IMG/VR virus record: IMGVR_UViG_3300037264_002187
Span: 1-25,586 of that record
Direction: 5' to 3' (one strand)
Length of the DNA stretch: 25,586 bases
From: a virus
A program made the position numbers and the translations under genes. This document shows, one piece after another, positions 8,635-15,875 of the stretch; position 1 is the first letter of the stretch, and every line of letters begins with the position of its first letter. A model generated the notes under the pieces. That model ran no database searches, was not told the origin of the DNA, and was given only the letters and a program-made list of their open reading frames with translations.

Positions 8635-10563
8635 ATGGCGTCGTCAGCGATCAACATCATTTCGGAGGCGTCTAGGGCGTCCGCCAATCGCGATGTCCTG
8701 TTTTATACCAAACCGGTCTACTTCTTTGAGCTACGGGTGCCGGCTGAGGTCGGGGTAGTCGGTACCAGCTTCCTGTTCCCCCTGGCCCTCAACCCCCAAG
8801 AGATCACGATGGACGAGCCGTTCACCGTCGAGGCAACGCCCACCCAGGGGGGTGGCCTGTACGTCGAGGAGAACGGGATCGTCCAGCGGATGCTCCGGAT
8901 CCGGGGGCACACTGGGTTCAAGCCGCGTAAACTTGAGGCTACGGCCGGCCTTGGCTTCATTCTGAAGCCGGAAAAAGCCTCGTTTGGTCGTCAGATCCCG
9001 CCGGTCATTGCCAACGATCTCGGGACTGACGCGGTCGGCAAAGGGTTGTCTGGACAACGCCACTTCCAGTGGCTCCAGGACAAGGTGTTCCGGACTTACG
9101 CAGATCTCAAGCGAGACCCAACCACCGCGCTCGACACCAAACTGATCTGGCACAACCAAAAAGATGACGAGCACTGGGTCGTGGTCCCTAAGCAGTTCAC
9201 GATGACCAAGCAGGCTTCCCGCCCCGTCACCTACGAGTACAATATCGAGCTGTTGGTGGTCGACAAGGCAGATTCCGCCGACATCGAACAATCAGAGGAC
9301 AAAGGCCTTATCGACAAGCTCAAAGACAAGATTCGCCAGATCCAAGGGGGCATTGACCTGGCCCGTGGTGCGGTCGCGGACGTGACCGCGGCGGTCGGGG
9401 AGATCCGCAGCATCGTGGGAAACGTCGACCAGATCCTTGATTCAGTCAACCAGGTCGCGGACGCGGCGAGTGCGTTTGTCCAGGGGGTTACTGACCTGAT
9501 TGAGACTCCGCTTTCCCTCGTCCAGAGTTTGAACGACACCCTCGATGAAACCAACGCCTTCCTGACGGAACTCGTAGAATTGGAGACCACAGTCCAGACT
9601 TTGCCTGATAACCTGCACCAGAGTTTCCGCCAGATGGTCGACTCAATGGAGCAGATCACTAGCTATCCAGAGTCTTTTGCCAAACCAGCCGATAAGGTAT
9701 TGCGCGACCAACAGGCCCGCCAACAACTCTCGACCAACACGTCGGCCGCCGCACTTTCTGGAGCTGCCGCCGCGGCCCCCACGACACTCGATGGGTTCCG
9801 ACAGTTAGGTACCGGGTTAATGCCGGGCGACGCCGAGAAGGCCAAAGCCGACAGTACCCTCGGCCGAGTTGTCCCCCAGTACACTAGCGCCAAGGCACAG
9901 AAGATTCAGCGGGGCGATACTCTCCAGAGTTTGGCCGCAAAGTTTTTGGGGGATGCGCGGCTATGGAAGAACATCGCGATCACCAACGGCCTCAAGCCCC
10001 CGTTCATCAGCGACATCGAGATCCGAGACCTGACCCGTGGGTCCCCGCTCCCCAACACGCTTGGTCGTGGTGACTCTATCCTGATCCCGAGCTTTGCGAA
10101 GTCACCGGCCGCCCAACCCCTCCTCACGACCCACGGGGTCAGGCCAGAAGAGCCCAACGAGGTCCACCTGTTGGGTCGTGACTTCATGCTGGCGGAGGAC
10201 CCGGTGACCCGTCGGATCACGATCCCGATCGACGTGGAGGGCGGGGCGGTTGACGCTAAGTACGTGGCGGGGCTCCCGAACCTCCAGCAGGGCATCAAGA
10301 CCAGACTCGACACTGAGCGCGGCTCCGACATCCTTTACCAGTTGTTGGGGGTCCAGGCAGTCGTGGGGCTCACCAACAAGACCATCGACGTGGAGGCCGC
10401 AAAGTTCAGGGTCGGGGAGGCCATCACGATGGACCCCAGGATCGCGGCATTGGTCCAGATCGAATTTGAAGCTACCGGGGACGACCGCCTGGCCACCGAC
10501 ATGACTGTTGAGGTACGGGGGTTCTCGGAGCCGCTTCAACTACGGATCCACACCGCGAGGTAG
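8635..10563 (+). CDS. Baseplate protein: N-terminal beta domain, LysM, and gp25/gpW-like wedge domain fused
   Basis: This 642-residue protein combines at least three baseplate modules. Residues 1-220 form a beta-rich domain (FPLALNPQEITMDEPFTVEA, ending in TYEYNIELLVVD) seen at the start of several LysM-containing baseplate proteins. Residues about 225-345 are helical or coiled-coil. Residues about 422-484 are a LysM domain (QRGDTLQSLAAKFLGDARLW, then ILIPS), the fold that T4 gp53 uses between wedges. Residues about 510-642 match the gp25/gpW wedge family (GIKTRLDTERGSDILYQLLG and AITMDPRIAALVQIEFE). In most myophages the gp25 homologue is a separate small gene placed before gpJ; here it is fused and still sits just before the J gene. 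The start at ATG 8635 has a weak GGGG upstream. The LysM and gp25 calls are confident, the N-terminal one less so. Confidence 0.85.
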   Translation: MASSAINIISEASRASANRDVLFYTKPVYFFELRVPAEVGVVGTSFLFPLALNPQEITMDEPFTVEATPTQGGGLYVEENGIVQRMLRIRGHTGFKPRKLEATAGLGFILKPEKASFGRQIPPVIANDLGTDAVGKGLSGQRHFQWLQDKVFRTYADLKRDPTTALDTKLIWHNQKDDEHWVVVPKQFTMTKQASRPVTYEYNIELLVVDKADSADIEQSEDKGLIDKLKDKIRQIQGGIDLARGAVADVTAAVGEIRSIVGNVDQILDSVNQVADAASAFVQGVTDLIETPLSLVQSLNDTLDETNAFLTELVELETTVQTLPDNLHQSFRQMVDSMEQITSYPESFAKPADKVLRDQQARQQLSTNTSAAALSGAAAAAPTTLDGFRQLGTGLMPGDAEKAKADSTLGRVVPQYTSAKAQKIQRGDTLQSLAAKFLGDARLWKNIAITNGLKPPFISDIEIRDLTRGSPLPNTLGRGDSILIPSFAKSPAAQPLLTTHGVRPEEPNEVHLLGRDFMLAEDPVTRRITIPIDVEGGAVDAKYVAGLPNLQQGIKTRLDTERGSDILYQLLGVQAVVGLTNKTIDVEAAKFRVGEAITMDPRIAALVQIEFEATGDDRLATDMTVEVRGFSEPLQLRIHTAR

Positions 10564-10566
10564 CAA

Positions 10567-11979
10567 ATGCCGCGTTTCACACCCAAACGTTACGAGCAAA
10601 TCCTTACCGCGATGCTCGCGAAGCTCGTGTCCAGGACCGACCTCTCCGACATCACCGACGCCTCCGGGGTCAAGCATTTGCTGGCGGCAGCGGCCCGCCA
10701 AGACGACGAGTTGTACTTCCAGATGACCCTGTTGCTCGACCTTTTCTCGATCGATCGTGCTGTAGGCGAAGACCTGGATGAGCGGGCCAAGGACATTCAG
10801 CCCAGCATCGTGACCCGTTTCCAGGCGGTCGCGGCCAACGGCAACGTGGTGTTCAGTAGGGTTGGGACCGTCGGGACCATCAACGTACCGTCCGGCACCA
10901 AGGTCAAGACCGCAGACGGTAAAATCTTCACGACCACCGCGATCGCCACGATCACGCCAGCGTCACCTCAACAAATTGGGGGCCACGGGGTCGGTCGAGA
11001 TTCTAACCCGGTGGGTGCGATCGCAGATATCCCGGGGACCGCCGGCAACGTCGCGTCCAACACGATCATTAAGTTTGATGGCAAACCCGCGGGCGTCGAT
11101 GAGGTCACGAATCCCAACCCGTTCCAGAATGGCCTGGACCAAGAGCTTGATGATGCGTTCCGGGCCCGGCTCAAGCGGTTCATCGCGTCGCTACCGCGCT
11201 CGACCGTCGAGGCCATCGAGACCGGGGTCCTGGGGCTCACTGACCCGATCGGCGGTCGGACCGTCTTGTTCATCAAGGTGGTCGAGGACCTGATCCTCCG
11301 GGGTGACTTCACCACCTACGTGGACGACGGGACCGGGACCGCCGAGACTACCGCCGCGGTCGTCGGCGAAAACATGACCCTCGGGCTCGCGGGGCCACCC
11401 CCCAATTCAGCGGTTGGGGGCGAGCAATACCTGAACCTCAACAACAAGCCGGTCAAAGACTCGATCGTCCCGGTCCTGTCCAGCTCGACTCGTGGGGCCC
11501 TCACGATCAACGCGCATTACACGCTAGAGCCGGCCAGCGGACAAATCTTCTTCACCCCACCACTCGTTGCCAGCGAGGTCATCACGGCCGGCTACACCCA
11601 CTATACGGGGCTCATTCAGTTCGTCCAGAAAGTGATCGACGGCGACATACTCGACCGCGCTAATTACCCTGGGCTGCGGGCTGCCGGGACCCGGGCGTTG
11701 GTCCGGACCCCCCAGATCCTCGTCCAGACCGTGGCTGCGGTCCTGACGGTCAAGGAAGGGTTCGTCCAGGGTGATGTCCAGACTGCGGTCCGCGAAGAAA
11801 TAAAACGCTACATCAACGGCCTCGGGATTTCTGGAGATGTCATCCGCAACGAGGTCATCAAACGGATCATGACGGTCGCGGGCGTTTACAACGTGTCGTT
11901 AACGGTGCCGGCCGCCGACGTGATCTTGCTGGACGATCAAATGCCGCGTATTTCTGACCCCAACATCACCCTGAGTTAA
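10567..11979 (+). CDS. Baseplate wedge protein, gpJ/gp6-like
   Basis: This 470-residue protein belongs to the baseplate J family, which forms the wedge ring that triggers sheath contraction. It starts at ATG 10567 with GAGG at 10557-10560, six bases upstream. Signature features are an N-terminal helical segment with DELYFQMTLLLDLFSIDRAVGEDLDERAKD, then NGNVVFSRVGTVGTINVPSGTKVKTADG, the standard 'G.v.f.r......i..Gt.v.t.dG..f.t' motif, followed by GIAGN-like spacing (ADIPGTAGNVASNTI) and ELDDAFRARLKRFIASLPRSTVEAIE. The C-terminus (VLTVKEGFVQGDVQTAVREEIKRYINGL) is the usual end region. It lies directly after the gp25-like fusion, the canonical order W-J. The length is normal for J-like proteins of larger myophages. 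Confidence 0.9.
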   Translation: MPRFTPKRYEQILTAMLAKLVSRTDLSDITDASGVKHLLAAAARQDDELYFQMTLLLDLFSIDRAVGEDLDERAKDIQPSIVTRFQAVAANGNVVFSRVGTVGTINVPSGTKVKTADGKIFTTTAIATITPASPQQIGGHGVGRDSNPVGAIADIPGTAGNVASNTIIKFDGKPAGVDEVTNPNPFQNGLDQELDDAFRARLKRFIASLPRSTVEAIETGVLGLTDPIGGRTVLFIKVVEDLILRGDFTTYVDDGTGTAETTAAVVGENMTLGLAGPPPNSAVGGEQYLNLNNKPVKDSIVPVLSSSTRGALTINAHYTLEPASGQIFFTPPLVASEVITAGYTHYTGLIQFVQKVIDGDILDRANYPGLRAAGTRALVRTPQILVQTVAAVLTVKEGFVQGDVQTAVREEIKRYINGLGISGDVIRNEVIKRIMTVAGVYNVSLTVPAADVILLDDQMPRISDPNITLS

Positions 11980-12003
11980 AAAGGCTGGACAAGGAGTTTC
12001 AAA

Positions 12004-12405
12004 ATGTCGTTTACCAACTTTCTGGAAAATGAGCTGCTCGACCACGTGTTTGGCAACTCGGCCTACGGGGCCCCCGGCAACCTCCACATCGCGTTGTCGA
12101 CGACGCCGCCCAACGACGACGGCACCAACTTTACGGAGCCGGTGGGCGGCGCTTACGTCCGGGTCTCGACCGTCAACAACCTGACGAACTGGCCGGCCGC
12201 GGTCGCGGGGAGCAAGTCGAACGGCACCGCCATCGCGTTCCCCGAGGCGACGTTGAACTGGGGGACCATCACGCATTTCGGGATTTACGATGCGGGGGTG
12301 GGTGGCAACCTCCTGGGCAAGGGGGCCCTCACGGTGTCGCGGACCATTGAGATCGGCGACGTGGCCCAGTTCAATATCGGCCAAATCGCCATCACGCTAG
12401 ACTAA
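12004..12405 (+). CDS. Small tail fibre-like structural protein
   Basis: This 133-residue protein has a typical phage fibre/appendage pattern: FTNFLENELLDHVFG, then LHIALSTTPPNDDGTNFTEP, GGAYVRVS, WPAAVAG, GTAIAFPEAT and WGTITHFGIYDAG. This is a widespread small beta-sandwich family, usually annotated as a phage tail fibre or gp80-like protein, and is probably a virion surface protein. It starts at ATG 12004 with a strong AAGGAG at 11991-11996, seven bases upstream, and is the first gene of the host-contact module. It contains no membrane segment or catalytic motif. The family is recognised with good confidence; its exact location in the virion is not known from sequence. Confidence 0.75.
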   Translation: MSFTNFLENELLDHVFGNSAYGAPGNLHIALSTTPPNDDGTNFTEPVGGAYVRVSTVNNLTNWPAAVAGSKSNGTAIAFPEATLNWGTITHFGIYDAGVGGNLLGKGALTVSRTIEIGDVAQFNIGQIAITLD

Positions 12406-12416
12406 GGGGCTAGACG

Positions 12417-13736
12417 TTGCCCGCCGCTCACGTCCAGAGCGCACAGTCCGTCACCGCGACTGTGACGTTGCCCGGCGCCACCTCCCCGGGCAACACCTTG
12501 GTGTGTGTCCTGGCGCACCGTCAGGACGTGGTTTCCGCGGGCCCCACCAGCTCACACGGCACGTGGTTGCCGGCGGTTTCGATCAACCACCCGGGCAGCA
12601 CGGTCGTGACCGAAATTTGGTACGTTTCCAACCTCACCGGGGTCTCCACGGTCATCACGGTCCCGGCCCCTGGCGACAACATCGCGTTTGTCGCAGAGTA
12701 CAGTGGGGTTGCTAACTCTACGGTGGTCGATAGGATCGCTACCAACAACGGGGCAAGCGCCGGTCCTGCGACCACCGGGGCCACGGCCACGACCCAGAAG
12801 GGCACAGAGCTGTGGGTCGCGGCGTTGGCGTTGGAAGCGGGGGCCGCGTCGTTCAATACCCCACAGGCCGGGTTTACGATCCGGCAACAAGGTGCCGATG
12901 GTGGCGTTGGTGCGGGGGTAACCGGTGCCTTGTTGGATTTGTTCTCTGGGGCTCCTGGGACCGCCGCCACCGGGGCAAATTTCACGGGAGGCTCCGATAA
13001 TTGGATCGGAGCGATCGCGACGTTCTACGGGGTCGAAACCGAGGTTATCGCGGCATCGGTCGCCGCAATCTCGACGGTTACCGCGACTCTGAAGCGCACC
13101 CGCAACCTGGCGGCCGCGGTCGTGGCGGTCTCGACGGTTACCGCGACCCTCACGGAAGCCAGGTTACTGCAATCCACGGTCACGGTGGCGTCGAGTGTCA
13201 CGGGGACCATCAACCGGACCCGGAAGCTAGACGGAACAGTCGAGGCGCAGTCGTCCGTCCAGGACGCACCTCTCCACCGAAACAGGAAACTGGTGGGTGC
13301 CGTTTCCGCTGTGTCGGCTGTCTCGGGCAGCATGGACGCGGTTTCGTCTGAATTGGTAATTTTGTCGGTGGCGCCTTCCGAGGTCGAGGGGATCCCCGGG
13401 ACCGAGATGACATTGTTTGGAACTTTCACCCTGGGGATCCCGATCCATATCGCTATCGGGCCCCTAGGTAACGACAATGACCCCCATTGCTACTCAGGGG
13501 TACCGGGGCAAGGTGACGTTTATTTTTCAAAACGTGTCGACCAGTTGAGGGTATTTCTCCCGGATCTTCCGCCTGGAGTCTACCACCTCCACGCCCACAA
13601 CGGGGACGACTCCTTCACGTTGTTGAACGCGATCACGGTCAGGCCCAAGCAATTCCGTTCCAACCTCATTGGGCTGCGCCGTATCCTCCCACCCAAGTGG
13701 GACGTGGGGCCCCGCAGCATTGAGGTTGAGCCGTGA
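12417..13736 (+). CDS. Repeat-containing adhesin with C-terminal Ig-like (IPT/TIG) domain
   Basis: This 439-residue protein starts with TTG at 12417, preceded by AAGGGG at 12404-12409, which decides the start. Residues 1-205 form a beta-sandwich-like domain (GNTLVCVLAHRQ, WYVSNLTGVSTVIT, VAEYSGVANSTVVD, LWVAALALE) of a type common in extracellular and virion binding proteins. Residues about 210-312 contain five tandem units of about 20 residues, each with an 'AVAAxSxVTAT...R' pattern. Residues about 317-413 look like an IPT/TIG immunoglobulin-like domain (LVILSVAPSEVEGIPGTEMTLFG, ending LNAITVRP). The last residues overlap the next gene by four bases. It is most likely a tail appendage involved in surface binding; the ligand cannot be inferred. 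Confidence 0.7.
   Translation: MPAAHVQSAQSVTATVTLPGATSPGNTLVCVLAHRQDVVSAGPTSSHGTWLPAVSINHPGSTVVTEIWYVSNLTGVSTVITVPAPGDNIAFVAEYSGVANSTVVDRIATNNGASAGPATTGATATTQKGTELWVAALALEAGAASFNTPQAGFTIRQQGADGGVGAGVTGALLDLFSGAPGTAATGANFTGGSDNWIGAIATFYGVETEVIAASVAAISTVTATLKRTRNLAAAVVAVSTVTATLTEARLLQSTVTVASSVTGTINRTRKLDGTVEAQSSVQDAPLHRNRKLVGAVSAVSAVSGSMDAVSSELVILSVAPSEVEGIPGTEMTLFGTFTLGIPIHIAIGPLGNDNDPHCYSGVPGQGDVYFSKRVDQLRVFLPDLPPGVYHLHAHNGDDSFTLLNAITVRPKQFRSNLIGLRRILPPKWDVGPRSIEVEP
13044..13353 (+). repeat. Five tandem ~20-residue repeats in the adhesin
   Basis: The repeats cover residues about 210-312 of the adhesin gene. The first two are also close at DNA level: TCTCGACGGTTACCGCGA occurs twice, about 63 bases apart. 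Later copies have diverged in sequence but keep the alternating small/hydrophobic pattern, so this is an old repeat array that still tolerates recent duplication of its first units. Confidence 0.7.
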
Positions 13737-15865
13737 CCATCGGGTTGCTCCAGGGAATCGTCGAGGTGATCGGAGAGTCCGACAACGACATCGGTGGCCT
13801 CTTCTCGACTCGCTTGACCGCCGTGGTCGCGGCGGGCGCTACGTCGCTGCCGGTCGAGTCCACGTTGGGTTGGGCGTCGAGCGGCAGGGTGGGGCTGGAG
13901 GGCCAGTTCTACACGTACGATAGCCTTACCGCCACAACATTGGACGGGATCAAACGGAATAACAACGGGGTCGTGGTCCCGGGGACCGCCCAAGACCATC
14001 GCGACGAGGGCGAAGTCATCGACCTCACGAGAATCCGGAGCGCCATCGACCTCGTGAGACGGGCCCTGTTGGCCGATTACGCGGAAGGCCCGGACCTCAA
14101 TACCATCGGCCGCAACCTGAACGTGCTGCGAAGCCCATTCTTGAGTGATGACGACCGGTTCCGTAAGATCATCAAGGCGCTTGCGTACAACCCGCGTGGC
14201 ACTATGTACGGGTTGGAGCTGGCGCTCGATGGGCTCGTGGACCCCGGCAATTACGAAATCTTCGAGGACCTGGTCAACTTCCCCTGTACCGTGTTCGTCC
14301 GGCTGCTCGGGGCCGCCACCACCGACGACGTTTCCGCAGGCAAGGCGTTCGTGAACGATGGGGTCGCGGCTCCCGCGACCAGCGACACCACCGTTGTGAT
14401 CCCGAGCACGCCCCTGACCGTTGAGAGCGTTTTGTGGGCCGATGAGTTGGCCGAGACCGACACGCGGTCGGCGAAGCCGTCGGCCGACACCATCGTGGAG
14501 TACGACGGCCAAGCCCCTCAACCCGTCTGGACGTTCGATGGCGCCAGCGAAGTCGCCGACGTGTTGGTGACGGCCGGCCAATACACCGAGTTGACCGACT
14601 CGGCGGTTGGGACCCGAACCGCGTATGAGCGGACCGCCCGGATCCAGCCCGAGAGTAACGCCGACATCACGGTCCTGTGGAACTTACCGTCGACCGGGAC
14701 CTTTGGGGCCGCGATCCGTCAGGCGGTTGTCGAGATCCGCGACACCGCCCGCGACTTGTTTGCTGGGGTCCTGGACAACAGCCCGACCGACTACCTGGTG
14801 GGGCTCGCGAATGACGCGGGTCACCTCGGGACCCCGGTGTTGCTCCAGAAAGATACGTTTTACTCGATCGGGGTTCACAAACGTGGGGTCGGGACCGTCG
14901 AGATGACGGTCGACGGCACCGTCGTTGATCGTGTCCCCTACACATCGTTCTCGTTGAGCCTTGACCACAAGTTCATCTTCGGGTGCCGCTCAACTACGGC
15001 GGCGGGCGCCAAGATCCGGGTCAAGTCGGTCGAGATCCACGCCACCACCCTGACGGACTACTGGAACAGCCGTGGAGCTGCCGGCGACGTATCGGCCGCG
15101 ACCCCCCAGATCCTCGACATCAACATCCCAGGCCACGTGACGGTCGCGGACATTGGGAAACGGTGCATCACCCGGGGTTCCACGGTTACGAACCCGCAAG
15201 GCGGCAACAACAACGGGGTGTGGAAGGTCCTCGGGGTCCCGACCGGCGAAACCCTGGACCTGACTGGAGATCCGCATCCAGACAACGCTGCCGTCAACAC
15301 CGCGAACCCGACCCGGATCACGGTCTCGCTACCGAAGGCTTTTCGGTTCCCCGACGACCTCGGAAAAAAGATCCAGATCACGGGGTCAGGGCTGGGGAAC
15401 AACGGGACGTTTGTAATCGACAAGCTTTTGGACCCCGACACCCTGGTGGACCTCCAGGCAGCCCTCACCCAGAACCCCAGCCGCACCAACGTCTGCGAAG
15501 TTGTGGGGGGCGCGTTTGTCACGGAGCTAAGTCTGGATTGGCGGCTCTTTCCCGACTTTGCCACCGAAGTCGGGATCGATTGGGAGCTATCGGCTACCGG
15601 GTCGGTCGCGGGCACGACCTTGACGCTCCGCCAGGTCCTCCCGTTGGCCGCCGGGGTATGGCGGGTCTTGCGGGTCCGGTACACCGACGTGTTGTCTGGA
15701 CAGATCATGCAGGATTCCTTTGTCTCGAACACGCTGTTGTCGGAGGGGCCGCCACCGCTTTACGACTACTACCCGTTCTACGTGTCGGATCCGTTGGGGT
15801 TCGTCCGCTCATACCTGGACGCCATCACGGCCGCCGGGGTAATTCCAGAGTTCCTGATCGTTTAA
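13733..15865 (+). CDS. gpI-like baseplate/fibre-anchoring protein with inserted lectin-like domain
   Basis: This 710-residue protein starts with GTG 13733 in a 4-base GTGA overlap with the adhesin; GAGG lies seven bases upstream. Residues about 115-205 resemble P2 gpI-type proteins (GPDLNTIGRNLNVLRSPFLS, DDDRFRKIIKALAYNPRGTM, LELALDGLVDP), which link fibres to the baseplate. Residues about 265-440 look like a concanavalin/LamG-type beta-sandwich (for example TELTDSAVGTRTAYERTARI and FYSIGVHKRGVGTVEMTVDG). Residues about 450-600 hold more beta domains with repeated Gly/Asn-rich turns (GSTVTNPQGGNNNGVWKVLG). The C-terminus (YDYYPFYVSDPLGFVRSYLD) may bind the fibre. Standard gpI is about 180-200 residues, so this is a much enlarged version. 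The gpI and lectin calls are by pattern only. Confidence 0.65.
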   Translation: MTIGLLQGIVEVIGESDNDIGGLFSTRLTAVVAAGATSLPVESTLGWASSGRVGLEGQFYTYDSLTATTLDGIKRNNNGVVVPGTAQDHRDEGEVIDLTRIRSAIDLVRRALLADYAEGPDLNTIGRNLNVLRSPFLSDDDRFRKIIKALAYNPRGTMYGLELALDGLVDPGNYEIFEDLVNFPCTVFVRLLGAATTDDVSAGKAFVNDGVAAPATSDTTVVIPSTPLTVESVLWADELAETDTRSAKPSADTIVEYDGQAPQPVWTFDGASEVADVLVTAGQYTELTDSAVGTRTAYERTARIQPESNADITVLWNLPSTGTFGAAIRQAVVEIRDTARDLFAGVLDNSPTDYLVGLANDAGHLGTPVLLQKDTFYSIGVHKRGVGTVEMTVDGTVVDRVPYTSFSLSLDHKFIFGCRSTTAAGAKIRVKSVEIHATTLTDYWNSRGAAGDVSAATPQILDINIPGHVTVADIGKRCITRGSTVTNPQGGNNNGVWKVLGVPTGETLDLTGDPHPDNAAVNTANPTRITVSLPKAFRFPDDLGKKIQITGSGLGNNGTFVIDKLLDPDTLVDLQAALTQNPSRTNVCEVVGGAFVTELSLDWRLFPDFATEVGIDWELSATGSVAGTTLTLRQVLPLAAGVWRVLRVRYTDVLSGQIMQDSFVSNTLLSEGPPPLYDYYPFYVSDPLGFVRSYLDAITAAGVIPEFLIV

Positions 15866-15875
15866 GGAGGCCGCG

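Noticed and set aside
13580-14581. Minus-strand frame of 333 codons across the adhesin/gpI-like boundary
   Set aside because: It spans two real + strand genes and is explained by third-position GC bias; no recognisable domain.
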